NCBI GenBank assembly: GCA_900757195.1
Contig: CAAEMZ010000033.1
Location: 127,912 to 191,911 of the forward strand
Direction of reading: 5' to 3'
Origin: Lachnospiraceae bacterium
Lineage (GTDB): Bacteria; Bacillota; Clostridia; Lachnospirales; Lachnospiraceae
DNA: 64,000 nucleotides
Shown: in pieces, positions 23,116-31,719 of the stretch
Position numbering within the stretch: position 1 is the stretch's first letter
Layout: each line of letters opens with the position of its first letter
Translations under genes and position numbers: made by a program
The notes under the pieces: model-generated
Seen by the model: the letters and a program-made list of their open reading frames with translations, nothing else
Databases searched by the model: none
Told to the model about the DNA's origin: nothing

Positions 23116-24489
23116 TTATGCAAAGAATTTTTGCCAGTATCCCATAATAAGGATAAAGACAACGATCAGAGGCAGGATATAACTGATATAGAATCTTGCC
23201 CACTGTGGGAATTTCGGTCCCTGGCCGGCATCGGCTTCAGCGATAAAGTTTTTCCATCCCCATCCCCGTTTACTTGTACAGAAGAGAAGATATAACAAAC
23301 TTCCGAGAGGCAGCAGGTTGTTGGAAACAATAAAGTCTTCCAGATCCTGAATGGTGCTTCCGGCGCCGAGCGGCGCGATATTGCTAAGTACATTAAAGCC
23401 GAGGACGCAAGGCATGGAGAGGACGATGATCAGAATACCGTTGACGATCACGGCCTTTTTACGGCTCCAGTTTCCAAGGTCGATGGAGAAGCTGATGATA
23501 TTCTCGAATACGGCGATGATGGTTGACATGGCGGCAAAGGACATAAAGATAAAGAATAATGTACCAAACAGCCGTCCGCCGGCCATCTTATTAAAAATAT
23601 TCGGCAGAGTGACAAAAACAAGGCCTGGACCTTCGCCCGGATCTACGCCGAAGGCAAAACATGCCGGGAAGATGACAAGACCGGCCATCAGAGCGATCAG
23701 TGTATCCAGAAGGCAGATGTTGACGGATTCACCGAGAAGACGGTGTTCCTTACTGATATAACTTCCGAAAATAGCCATGGCGCCGATACCGAGACTCAGC
23801 GTAAAGAAAGCCTGACCCATGGCGGCATAGACCGCTTCGCCAAGTCCGTTTTCAATCATTTTACCGAAGTCCGGGATCAGATAAAAACGGATACCTTCTG
23901 CAGCACCTTCCAAAGTGACGCTGCGTATACATAAAATAACAAGGATAATAAGAAGAAAGCTCATCATAATCTTGGTGATACGTTCCACGCCTTTCTGAAG
24001 ACCGAGGCTGCAGATGCCGAAGCAGATGAAGACCATGATGAGCATCCAGATGGTCATCGCTTTCGGATCACCGAGCATGCCGCCGAAGGTGGCGCCAACC
24101 TGATCCGGTGTCTGGCCGGCAAATTCACCGCGGGCCATTTTATAAACATAGTAAAGCATCCAGCCGCCGACCGTCGTGTAAAACATCATCAGCAGATAGT
24201 TGCCGGCGATGGCGAGATATCCGGTAATATGCCATTTCGTTCCGGCAGGTTCCAGAACATGGAAGCTTCTGGCTGCGGATTTCTGGCTGGCACGGCCGAC
24301 GGAAAATTCCATAACCATAATCGGCAGTCCGAGAATGACCAGAAAGAGCAGGTAGATCAGCACAAAGGCAGCGCCGCCGTATTTACCGGTAATATATGGA
24401 AATCGCCATACATTTCCGAGACCAATGGCACATCCGGCTGAAATCAGAATAAATCCGAGTCTGGATGAGAAGTGTTCTCTTTTTTCCAC
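23116..24489 (-). CDS. Sodium-dependent neurotransmitter:sodium symporter (NSS) family transporter
   Basis: A 457-residue membrane protein with about eleven to twelve spans. The NSS signature is at the N-terminus (LGFILISAGCAIGLGNVWRFPYITGKYGGAAF), holding the unwound segment of span 1 that binds Na+ and substrate. Prokaryotic members (LeuT, TnaT, MhsT) import amino acids with sodium. The exact amino acid cannot be told. The gene is monocistronic, transcribed opposite to both neighbours, with RBS-like sequence just upstream of ATG 24489. Confidence 0.93.
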   Translation of the reverse strand: MEKREHFSSRLGFILISAGCAIGLGNVWRFPYITGKYGGAAFVLIYLLFLVILGLPIMVMEFSVGRASQKSAARSFHVLEPAGTKWHITGYLAIAGNYLLMMFYTTVGGWMLYYVYKMARGEFAGQTPDQVGATFGGMLGDPKAMTIWMLIMVFICFGICSLGLQKGVERITKIMMSFLLIILVILCIRSVTLEGAAEGIRFYLIPDFGKMIENGLGEAVYAAMGQAFFTLSLGIGAMAIFGSYISKEHRLLGESVNICLLDTLIALMAGLVIFPACFAFGVDPGEGPGLVFVTLPNIFNKMAGGRLFGTLFFIFMSFAAMSTIIAVFENIISFSIDLGNWSRKKAVIVNGILIIVLSMPCVLGFNVLSNIAPLGAGSTIQDLEDFIVSNNLLPLGSLLYLLFCTSKRGWGWKNFIAEADAGQGPKFPQWARFYISYILPLIVVFILIMGYWQKFFA

Positions 24490-24577
24490 AATAGTTCCCC
24501 CATTCTTAAATATTCCTACTTAGGATAACAAAAGGCGGGGCCGGGGTCAAGTGAATTGTAAAAAAACAGGGAAGTTA

Positions 24578-24606
24578 TCGACAGGCAGATGATTTCTTGC
24601 TATAAT
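24578..24606 (+). promoter_or_regulatory. Sigma-A promoter for murF
   Basis: TCGACA (24578-24583), 17-nt spacer, TATAAT (24601-24606). A TTGACA at 24613-24618 has no good -10 partner. Confidence 0.6.
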
Positions 24607-24660
24607 AAAAAATTGACATTGTAAATTACGATGCTTTATCTTATTTATATAGAAGGGATG

Positions 24661-26067
24661 ATGAAAGTGGAAGGAATGACTGCAGCGGAAATAGCAGAAG
24701 CCGTTCATGGAAAACTTTTGGCTGGAAATCCGGAAACCGTGATTAAGCATATATGTATCGACAGCCGTGAGGCCGGAGAAGGAAGTCTGTTTGTGCCGAT
24801 TATCGGTGAGAAGGTGGATGCCCACAAGTTTATTGCACAGGTACTGGATCAGGGGGCGGCCGGCGTCTTTATGTCTCATGGAGATGTGGCAGAACCGGAT
24901 AAAGTACATATTCAGGTGAAGGATACGGTGAAGGCCCTCGGAGATCTGGGGGCATGGTACCGTCGGAAATTTACGATACCGATTGTAGGGATTACGGGAA
25001 GTGTCGGAAAAACATCAACAAAAGAGATGATAAGTGCAGCGCTGGAAACCGGCTTTCGGATTATGAAGACGGCGGGGAACCAGAACAGCCAGATCGGTGT
25101 GCCGCTGACTTTGTTTCGTCTGGAAAAGGGTCAGGAACTGGCTGTGGTCGAGATGGGAATCAGTGAATTCGGTGAGATGGAAAATCTTGTTCGTTTCGCT
25201 GAACCGGATGTGGCCGTTGTGACCAACATCGGTGAAGCACATATTGCTCAGTTTGGCCGGAAAGAAAATACATTAAAAGAAAAATTAAAAATTGCCATGA
25301 ATTTTACAGAAAAGCAGAGAGTATTTCTGAATGGGGACGATCCGCTGCTCCGGAAGGCTGCTGCTGAACTTCACTGTCCGGTAACTCTTTTCGGTACGGA
25401 TGAGGGCTGTGATTACCGGGCGGAGAATATCCGGATTGAAGATGGAAAAAACTGCTTTACGCTGATTTATCCTGAGGGCAGAGAAGAAGTTGTGATCCAG
25501 CAGCTCGGGCTTCATAATGTCCTGAACGCGCTGGTGGCGATTGCTGTGGCCAGACATTTTGGGATAGAACCGTCGGTATCCAGAGAGGGACTGAGGGCGT
25601 ATGAGGGTATTCCAATGCGCCAGCAGATCAATCATCTGAGCCGGGGGATCAAAGTGATCGACGATACCTATAATGCAAGTCCGGCCTCCGTAAAGTCCGG
25701 TGTGGATGTTCTGATGCAGCTTGATAATCCGGGAAGAAAGATCGCGGTTCTCGGAGATATTCTGGAGCTCGGCGATATCTCCCGGCAGTGTCATTATGAT
25801 ACGGGAACCGCCATTGCCGGAGAAAAGCTTCAGATCGTCGTCACCGTCGGACAGGAGATGAAGGCGCTTGCCAAAGCGATTATTGATGCCGGCGCGGGAA
25901 TTGCCGTCTGCAGCTTTGACACAAACCGTGAGGCTGTCGACTGGCTTCTGGCCAATGTTTCTGACGGGGATGCCATTCTTGTGAAAGGTTCCCGGGGAAT
26001 GCATGAAGAAGAAGTTGTCAAAGCACTGCGGGAAACCTTTGCATCCGCAGGGCATACCGCATGTTAA
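24661..26067 (+). CDS. murF: UDP-N-acetylmuramoyl-tripeptide--D-alanyl-D-alanine ligase
   Basis: About 468 residues. N-terminal domain with the DSRE motif (ICIDSREAGEGSLFV), central ATP-binding domain with GITGSVGKTSTK (P-loop lysine near residue 117), VVEMGISEFGEM and the Mur ligase DDTYNASPAS/VLGDILELG motifs in the C-terminal part. It adds D-Ala-D-Ala to the UDP-MurNAc-tripeptide, the last cytoplasmic precursor step. ATG 24661, ATG 24658 or GTG 24667 could start it; AGAAGGG is at 24651-24657. The final residues AGHTAC and the stop codon are encoded by a fragment of the 70-bp repeat. Other mur/dcw genes are not adjacent. Confidence 0.95.
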   Translation: MKVEGMTAAEIAEAVHGKLLAGNPETVIKHICIDSREAGEGSLFVPIIGEKVDAHKFIAQVLDQGAAGVFMSHGDVAEPDKVHIQVKDTVKALGDLGAWYRRKFTIPIVGITGSVGKTSTKEMISAALETGFRIMKTAGNQNSQIGVPLTLFRLEKGQELAVVEMGISEFGEMENLVRFAEPDVAVVTNIGEAHIAQFGRKENTLKEKLKIAMNFTEKQRVFLNGDDPLLRKAAAELHCPVTLFGTDEGCDYRAENIRIEDGKNCFTLIYPEGREEVVIQQLGLHNVLNALVAIAVARHFGIEPSVSREGLRAYEGIPMRQQINHLSRGIKVIDDTYNASPASVKSGVDVLMQLDNPGRKIAVLGDILELGDISRQCHYDTGTAIAGEKLQIVVTVGQEMKALAKAIIDAGAGIAVCSFDTNREAVDWLLANVSDGDAILVKGSRGMHEEEVVKALRETFASAGHTAC

Positions 26068-26069
26068 TG
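26048..26069 (+). repeat. Fragment of the 70-bp repeat family at the murF stop
   Basis: 22 bp (CAGGGCATACCG..ATGTTAATG) match the junction and first part of the 21910 and 21980 repeat units with one mismatch. The murF stop codon TAA (26065-26067) lies within it. Confidence 0.85.
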
Positions 26070-26098
26070 GTTAAATATTGTTAATGGATAAACTAATC

Positions 26099-26127
26099 TT
26101 GCATTTTTTGAAAAATAGATGTATAAT
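26099..26127 (+). promoter_or_regulatory. Sigma-A promoter for nfnAB
   Basis: TTGCAT (26099-26104), 17-nt spacer, TATAAT (26122-26127). The AGGAGGG RBS at 26178 precedes ATG 26189. Confidence 0.8.
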
Positions 26128-26188
26128 CAGCAAACAAAACGATGCTTTAGTTGAGTAAAGAACCAAAGGCTTTCCAGGAGGGAAATTT

Positions 26189-27079
26189 ATGTTTAAAATA
26201 CGTGAGGCCAGAAAACTGGCAGAAAAAATCTTCTTTATGGAAGTTGAGGCTCCGAGAGTAGCCAAGGCTTGCCAGCCGGGAGAATTTATTATTGTGAGAG
26301 TTGACGAAAAAGGTGAACGGATTCCGCTGACAATTTGTGATTATAATAGAGAAGAAGGAACCATTTGCATTGTATTCCAGACGGTAGGATATTCGACAGA
26401 ACGTATGGCCGCACTGAAAGCCGGAGACAGTTTTGCAGATGTGACAGGACCTCTTGGTAATCCTTCCGAGTTTGTCCATGAAGATCTGGAAACACTCCAG
26501 TCAAAGAAACTTCTTTTTATTGCCGGCGGTGTTGGAACGGCTCCGGTCTATCCTCAGGTGAAATGGCTTCATGAACACGGTGTGGAAGTCGATGTCATTG
26601 TCGGTGCAAAAACAAAGGATTTACTGATTTTGACAAAAGAGATGGCGGAAGTGTCCGACTATCTTTATGTAGCTACGGATGACGGTTCCTATGGATTTAA
26701 AGGACTGGTTACCGAAGTCCTTGAAGATCTGGTGGTGAATCAGCATAAGCAGTATGACCACTGTGTCGTGATCGGACCGATGATTATGATGAAATTTGCC
26801 TGTATGATGACGAAACGCCTGGAGATTCCGACGACAGTCAGCCTGAACCCGATTATGGTAGATGGCACGGGAATGTGCGGCGCATGCCGTGTGACTGTGG
26901 GCGGCGAAGTGAAATTTGCCTGTGTGGACGGACCGGAATTTGACGGACATCTGGTAGATTTTGATCAGGCGATGCAGCGTCAGCAGATGTATAAAACAGA
27001 AGAAGGCCGTCAGCTTTTGAAAGAAGCTGAAGGGGATACCCATCATGGCGGCTGTGGACATTGCGGAGGTGAAGAATAA
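26189..27079 (+). CDS. nfnA: NfnA: NAD(H)- and [2Fe-2S]-binding subunit of ferredoxin:NADP+ transhydrogenase
   Basis: A 296-residue protein of the ferredoxin-NADP reductase / sulfide dehydrogenase subunit B family. An FAD-binding barrel (RIPLTICDYNREEG, TERMAAL) is followed by a nucleotide-binding part (FIAGGVGTAPVYPQ) and a C-terminal [2Fe-2S] site (GMCGACRVTVGG..FACVDGPEFDGH). With NfnB it forms the electron-bifurcating enzyme that couples NADH and reduced ferredoxin to NADP+ reduction. Its stop codon overlaps the nfnB start by one base (TAATG). The His- and Gly-rich end (THHGGCGHCGGEE) could bind metal. Confidence 0.92.
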   Translation: MFKIREARKLAEKIFFMEVEAPRVAKACQPGEFIIVRVDEKGERIPLTICDYNREEGTICIVFQTVGYSTERMAALKAGDSFADVTGPLGNPSEFVHEDLETLQSKKLLFIAGGVGTAPVYPQVKWLHEHGVEVDVIVGAKTKDLLILTKEMAEVSDYLYVATDDGSYGFKGLVTEVLEDLVVNQHKQYDHCVVIGPMIMMKFACMMTKRLEIPTTVSLNPIMVDGTGMCGACRVTVGGEVKFACVDGPEFDGHLVDFDQAMQRQQMYKTEEGRQLLKEAEGDTHHGGCGHCGGEE

Positions 27080-28473
27080 TGGCTGTAAATATGAATCGTA
27101 TTCCTGTCAAAGAACAGGAACCGCTGGTGCGGGCAAAGAATTTTGAAGAAGTATGTCTCGGATATTCCGAAGAAGAAGCGGTAGCGGAGGCAGGACGTTG
27201 TCTTCACTGCGCCAAACCGATGTGCGTTCAGGGATGTCCGGTATCCATAAATATTCCGGAATTTATTCAGGAAGTAAAAAACAGAGATTTTAAAAAGGCG
27301 TATGAGATTATCAGTGAATCCTCATCCCTTCCGGCAGTCTGCGGCCGGGTATGTCCTCAGGAAAGCCAGTGCGAAGGAAAATGTATCCTTGGAATCAAGG
27401 GCGATCCGGTATCCATCGGAAAGCTGGAACGTTTTGTGGCGGACTGGGCTTCGGAAAACGGTGTGGAACCGCTGAAGGCCAAAGAACAGCGTCCGGAAAA
27501 GGTGGCGGTGATCGGTTCCGGTCCTGCAGGACTGACCTGTGCCGGAGATCTGGCGAAAATGGGTTATCAGGTAAAGATTTTTGAAGCGCTTCATCAGCCG
27601 GGCGGCGTGCTTGTTTACGGTATTCCGGAATTCCGTCTGCCAAAGGATAACGTTGTTGCCCATGAAGTAGAAAACGTAAAGAAACTGGGTGTTGAAATCG
27701 AAACCGATGTCGTGATCGGAAAATCTGTAACGATTGATGAATTAATGGATGAAGAAGGCTTTGATGCGGTATTCATCGGTTCCGGTGCCGGACTTCCGAA
27801 ATTTATGGGTATTCCGGGAGAACAGGCCAACGGTGTTTTTTCCGCCAATGAATTTCTGACACGAAATAATTTAATGAAAGCCTTTATGAAATACGATACA
27901 CCGATTCATGCCGGTAAAAAAGTGGTCGTTGTCGGCGGCGGTAATGTTGCCATGGATGCAGCCCGGACAGCGCTGCGTCTCGGTGCGGAAACACATATTG
28001 TGTATCGCCGGAGCGAAAAAGAGCTTCCTGCCAGAGTGGAAGAAGTTCATCATGCAAAAGAAGAAGGGATTCAGTTCCATCTTCTGAATAATCCGGTGGA
28101 GATTCTCGTCGATGAAAAAGGATGGGTGAGCGGTGTGCGCTGTATCCGGATGGAACTGGGTGAGCCGGATGCTTCCGGAAGAAGAAGACCTGTGGAAGTG
28201 GAAAGCTCCGAATTTGTGATTGAAGCCGATACAGTGATTATGTCTCTCGGCACATCTCCGAATCCACTCATATCTTCTACAACGAAAGGTCTGGATATGG
28301 ACCGGAAAAAATGCATCGTGGCCCAGGAAAGTGACGGCGCAACCACACGGCCGGGTGTTTTTGCCGGCGGCGATGCGGTGACAGGCGCAGCTACGGTAAT
28401 TCTTGCAATGGGTGCGGGAAAAGCGGCTGCGGCAGGGATTGACGCGTATCTTCAAAAAAACAAAAAACATTAA
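27079..28473 (+). CDS. nfnB: NfnB: NADPH-binding subunit (glutamate synthase small-subunit-like)
   Basis: A 464-residue protein of the GltD/NfnB family. The N-terminal region holds two [4Fe-4S] clusters (CLHCAKPMCVQGCP and CGRVCPQESQCEGKC). Two Rossmann folds follow: FAD site VIGSGPAGLTCAGDLA and NADPH site VVVGGGNVAMDAAR. Such proteins are often labelled gltA or glutamate synthase, but no large GltB subunit is near and the gene is fused to nfnA by a one-base overlap, so NfnAB is the better call. It connects with HydABC and fermentation by balancing NADPH, NADH and ferredoxin. Confidence 0.92.
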   Translation: MAVNMNRIPVKEQEPLVRAKNFEEVCLGYSEEEAVAEAGRCLHCAKPMCVQGCPVSINIPEFIQEVKNRDFKKAYEIISESSSLPAVCGRVCPQESQCEGKCILGIKGDPVSIGKLERFVADWASENGVEPLKAKEQRPEKVAVIGSGPAGLTCAGDLAKMGYQVKIFEALHQPGGVLVYGIPEFRLPKDNVVAHEVENVKKLGVEIETDVVIGKSVTIDELMDEEGFDAVFIGSGAGLPKFMGIPGEQANGVFSANEFLTRNNLMKAFMKYDTPIHAGKKVVVVGGGNVAMDAARTALRLGAETHIVYRRSEKELPARVEEVHHAKEEGIQFHLLNNPVEILVDEKGWVSGVRCIRMELGEPDASGRRRPVEVESSEFVIEADTVIMSLGTSPNPLISSTTKGLDMDRKKCIVAQESDGATTRPGVFAGGDAVTGAATVILAMGAGKAAAAGIDAYLQKNKKH

Positions 28474-28482
28474 AAAAAACTA

Positions 28483-28511
28483 TTGCAAATTACAAATCCG
28501 GGGTATATAAT
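28483..28511 (+). promoter_or_regulatory. Sigma-A promoter upstream of the HAD phosphatase gene
   Basis: TTGCAA (28483-28488), 17-nt spacer, TATAAT (28506-28511). It gives an untranslated leader of about 160 nt before ATG 28679. Confidence 0.78.
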
Positions 28512-28586
28512 TAGAACATGTTAAGAAATTAACAGAAAAAGTTATTAAATTAGCCCTTTGAATCCCATAATAATATAACCCTTAGG

Positions 28587-28610
28587 AGCCGTTATCATCT
28601 GATAGCGGCT
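28587..28610 (+). other. Stem-loop in the leader of the HAD phosphatase gene
   Basis: AGCCGTTATC (28587-28596) pairs with GATAGCGGCT (28601-28610) with one G-U pair and a 4-nt loop. The following sequence TTCTTGCTTTGTTG is T-rich but has no clean T-run, so it could be a weak terminator or attenuator in the leader. Confidence 0.55.
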
Positions 28611-28678
28611 TCTTGCTTTGTTGTACGGGAAGGGCCTGAATGGCGGAGGGCGTTTTGCCGGATAAAACAGGAGACATC

Positions 28679-29509
28679 ATGAAAAAAGAGATAGAACTGG
28701 TTGCTATGGATATTGACGGCACGATTTTGGGAAAAAATAAAACATTATCAGAGCGGACGAAGACCGTTTTTCAAAAAGCTGCGGAAAAAGGGATTCATCT
28801 TGTTGTTGCCAGCGGCCGGGCCGTTCAGGCGGTGCCGGAAGAGATCCGCAGGCTTCAGGGCGTTGAATATGTGATTTCATCAAATGGCAGCAGTATTTTC
28901 CGGCTCTCGGACGGACAGCGGATTTATGAAAAAGATCTGACTTCGGATCAGATCGATGCTCTTCTGGCATTTTATGACGGCTATTCCTGTCCGATAGAGG
29001 TCTTTATCCAGGGACGTCCCTATACTTCGGAAGCCTACTATCATGAACCGGAAAAATTCGGGGCAGATCCTTTGGCAGCGGAATATGTCCGGACAACCCG
29101 CTGTCCGGTGGCGGATATCCGACAGTTTATCCAAAAGCATAAAAAAGAAATTGAAGGCGTTAATTTTATCGTCTATGATCCGGAATTAAAAAAAGAAATG
29201 CGGTCCCGTCTGGAGTCCTTTGGCGGGCTTTATGTGACATCCTCGGTGCCGAGGTACATTGAGATCAGTCACGGGGATGTATGTAAACGAAATGCCCTCA
29301 TCTGGCTGAACGGCTTTCTCGGAATTCCCCGGGAGCATACGGTGGCCTTTGGCGATGGTGAAAATGATCTGGAAATGATTCAGTATGCGGGAATCGGTGT
29401 TGCCATGGGAAATGGCACCGATGGACTGAAAGCGGCGGCAGACGTTATTGCACGGCCCTGCGATGAAGACGGCGTAGCCCGGTTGTTGGAAGAAATGCTG
29501 GAAATATAA
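28679..29509 (+). CDS. Cof-type HAD-superfamily phosphatase
   Basis: A 276-residue protein with the four HAD motifs: DIDGTILGKNKT (nucleophile Asp), VASGRA, a Lys in motif III (CKRNALIWL) and GDGENDLEMI. The C2B cap between motifs II and III places it in the Cof/IIB class. These act on sugar phosphates, FMN or related small phosphates; substrate unknown. ATG 28679 is chosen over ATG 28640 because AGGAG at 28669-28673 is well placed and the HAD motif then begins near residue 10 as usual. Confidence 0.92.
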   Translation: MKKEIELVAMDIDGTILGKNKTLSERTKTVFQKAAEKGIHLVVASGRAVQAVPEEIRRLQGVEYVISSNGSSIFRLSDGQRIYEKDLTSDQIDALLAFYDGYSCPIEVFIQGRPYTSEAYYHEPEKFGADPLAAEYVRTTRCPVADIRQFIQKHKKEIEGVNFIVYDPELKKEMRSRLESFGGLYVTSSVPRYIEISHGDVCKRNALIWLNGFLGIPREHTVAFGDGENDLEMIQYAGIGVAMGNGTDGLKAAADVIARPCDEDGVARLLEEMLEI

Positions 29510-29518
29510 AATGAAGTA

Positions 29519-29547
29519 TTGATTTGAGGCCAAAGGAACATTATAAT
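29519..29547 (+). promoter_or_regulatory. Sigma-A promoter for ftsH
   Basis: TTGATT (29519-29524), 17-nt spacer, TATAAT (29542-29547), followed by GAAGGAGGAAGC and ATG 29599. No CIRCE or other heat-shock operator is seen. Confidence 0.75.
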
Positions 29548-29598
29548 GAATAGATAACGGTTTTTGGGGAATGGTGAAAACTGACTGAAGGAGGAAGC

Positions 29599-31614
29599 AT
29601 GGAAGACAACAACAGAAATGATAAAAATAAAAAAGATAATAAAGGTTTTCAAAATCTGATTATCATTCTGTTTACTGCGGTACTGGCTATTTTTGTCATG
29701 AACAGCCTGTTTTCGCATATGAAGAATGGTAAGCGGGAAGAAGTTACTTACGATCAGTTCCTGCAGTGGGTAGATGCGGGAGAGATTGAAGAAGCAGAGC
29801 TTAAATACGATACGATTGAATTTAAAAAACGGGATACGGGTGAAGCCGTGACCTACTGGACCGGAAAAGTCAGCTATGACGGTCTGACAGAGCGTCTGGA
29901 AGCGGGCGGCGTATCCTTTAAAGAATCGATCACCACATCGAGTACGATGATCTGGTCGGCGCTTTTGAGCTATGGTCCGATGTTTTTAGTGTCCGGCTTT
30001 CTTATCTGGTATCTGATGCGCTCCATGAAGGGCGGCGGTGTTATGGGGGTCGGCAAATCCAATGCGAAAACCTATATGCAGAAGGAAACCGGAATTACGT
30101 TTAAGGATGTTGCCGGACAGGAGGAATCCAAAGAGTCTCTGACGGAAATCGTGGATTTTCTTCATAACCCGGGAAAATATACAAAGATTGGTGCGAAGCT
30201 GCCGAAGGGGGCGCTGCTTGTCGGTCCTCCGGGAACCGGTAAGACACTGCTTGCCAAGGCGGTAGCCGGGGAAGCCAATGTACCTTTTTATTCTCTGACA
30301 GGTTCCGACTTTGTGGAGATGTTTGTCGGCGTCGGCGCATCCCGTGTTCGAGATCTGTTTAAAAAAGCCCAGGAAACAGCGCCGTGTATTATTTTCATTG
30401 ATGAGCTGGATGCCATCGGAAAGAGCCGGGATTCCCGGTACGGCGGCAATGATGAACGGGAACAGACTCTGAATCAGCTCCTTTCCGAGATGGATGGTTT
30501 TGATTCTTCAAAGGGAATTATTGTTCTCGCTGCGACAAACCGTCCGGAGATTCTGGATAAGGCGATTTTGCGTCCGGGACGTTTTGACCGCCGGATTATT
30601 GTAGAAAAACCGGATTTTAAAGGCCGGGTAGATATTCTCAAAGTGCATGCCAGAAACGTGCATATGGATGAAACCGTGGATTTTGATGAGATTGCCCGGG
30701 CAACCTCCGGAGCCGTTGGTTCCGATCTGGCAAATATTATTAATGAGTCGGCGCTGCTGGCCGTTCGTAAGGGGCGTCTGGCGGTGTCCCAGAGCGATCT
30801 GTTTGAATCCGTGGAAGTGGTTATCGCCGGTAAGGAAAAGAAAGACCGGATACTGAGTCAGAAGGAACGTCAGATTGTGACCTATCATGAAGTCGGTCAT
30901 GCGCTGGTGGCGGCTCTTCAGAAAAATACGGAGCCGGTTCAGAAGATTACCATTGTACCGAGAACAATGGGCGCCCTCGGCTATGTCATGCAGGTGCCGG
31001 AGGAAGAGAAGTTTCTTATGTCTAAGGCGGAGATGGAGGCGGAACTGGTGACGATGCTCGGCGGCCGTGCGGCAGAAAGTATTGTCTTTGATACGGTGAC
31101 GACGGGGGCATCCAATGATATTGAGCGGGCGACGGCGGTGGCACGTTCGATGGTGACCCAGTATGGTATGAGCGAAAAATTCGGTCTGATGGCGCTGGAA
31201 AATGTACAGGATCGCTATCTCAGCGGACATACAGTGCTGAACTGCGGTCAGGAAACAGCGACAGAAATCGACAAAGAAGTGATGCAGATTTTAAAAACGG
31301 CTTACGACCAGGCCATTGTCCTGCTGGAAGAAAACCGGGAATGTCTGGATAAAATCGCAGAATTTCTTATTGAAAAAGAAACCATCACAGGCAAAGAATT
31401 TATGAAAATATTCCGTGAGGTGAAGGGAATTCCTGAACCGGAAGAGGAAATAAAGGCGGCGGAAATACCGGAAGAAGAAATAAAGGCGACGGAAGTACCC
31501 GAAGAAGAAAATCTGTCGGAGGCCCCGGCGGATGAAGAATGGACCGATTGCCCGGTGAAGAAAGCCAATGGTGCGGAAACCATTGCTTCGCGTCAGTCGA
31601 CAGAAGATAAATAA
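29599..31614 (+). CDS. ftsH: ATP-dependent zinc metalloprotease FtsH
   Basis: A 671-residue membrane AAA protease. A short charged N-terminus is followed by span 1 (LIIILFTAVLAIFVMNSLF), an extracytoplasmic domain and span 2 (MFLVSGFLIWYLM). The AAA domain has Walker A GPPGTGKT (209-216), Walker B IIFIDELDAIG and the SRH; the peptidase has HEVGH at 430-434. It degrades membrane and regulatory proteins. The C-terminal tail is unusual: acidic, with a 10-residue motif (EIKAAEIPEE / EIKATEVPEE) duplicated at DNA level as 30-bp units near 31446-31510. Confidence 0.96.
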   Translation: MEDNNRNDKNKKDNKGFQNLIIILFTAVLAIFVMNSLFSHMKNGKREEVTYDQFLQWVDAGEIEEAELKYDTIEFKKRDTGEAVTYWTGKVSYDGLTERLEAGGVSFKESITTSSTMIWSALLSYGPMFLVSGFLIWYLMRSMKGGGVMGVGKSNAKTYMQKETGITFKDVAGQEESKESLTEIVDFLHNPGKYTKIGAKLPKGALLVGPPGTGKTLLAKAVAGEANVPFYSLTGSDFVEMFVGVGASRVRDLFKKAQETAPCIIFIDELDAIGKSRDSRYGGNDEREQTLNQLLSEMDGFDSSKGIIVLAATNRPEILDKAILRPGRFDRRIIVEKPDFKGRVDILKVHARNVHMDETVDFDEIARATSGAVGSDLANIINESALLAVRKGRLAVSQSDLFESVEVVIAGKEKKDRILSQKERQIVTYHEVGHALVAALQKNTEPVQKITIVPRTMGALGYVMQVPEEEKFLMSKAEMEAELVTMLGGRAAESIVFDTVTTGASNDIERATAVARSMVTQYGMSEKFGLMALENVQDRYLSGHTVLNCGQETATEIDKEVMQILKTAYDQAIVLLEENRECLDKIAEFLIEKETITGKEFMKIFREVKGIPEPEEEIKAAEIPEEEIKATEVPEEENLSEAPADEEWTDCPVKKANGAETIASRQSTEDK

Positions 31615-31622
31615 TTATTACA

Positions 31623-31657
31623 AAGGAAGTTCCTGGCAGAGCAGGGACTTCCTTTTT
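31623..31657 (+). terminator. Rho-independent terminator after ftsH
   Basis: AAGGAAGTTCCTG (31623-31635) pairs with CAGGGACTTCCTT (31642-31654) with one G-U pair and a 6-nt loop; the T-run reaches 31657. Confidence 0.93.
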
Positions 31658-31719
31658 CTCTGGTTTGGACAGAAAATTTGTGATATGATATGGAAGAATA
31701 AAAGAAAGGAGATTCCGAG

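Noticed and set aside
27079..28473. Glutamate synthase small subunit (gltD)
   Set aside because: Sequence family overlaps, but there is no gltB nearby and the one-base overlap with an NfnA-type gene makes NfnB more likely.
30508..31230. Minus-strand frame of 240 codons
   Set aside because: Antisense shadow of ftsH; His/Arg-rich with no domain.
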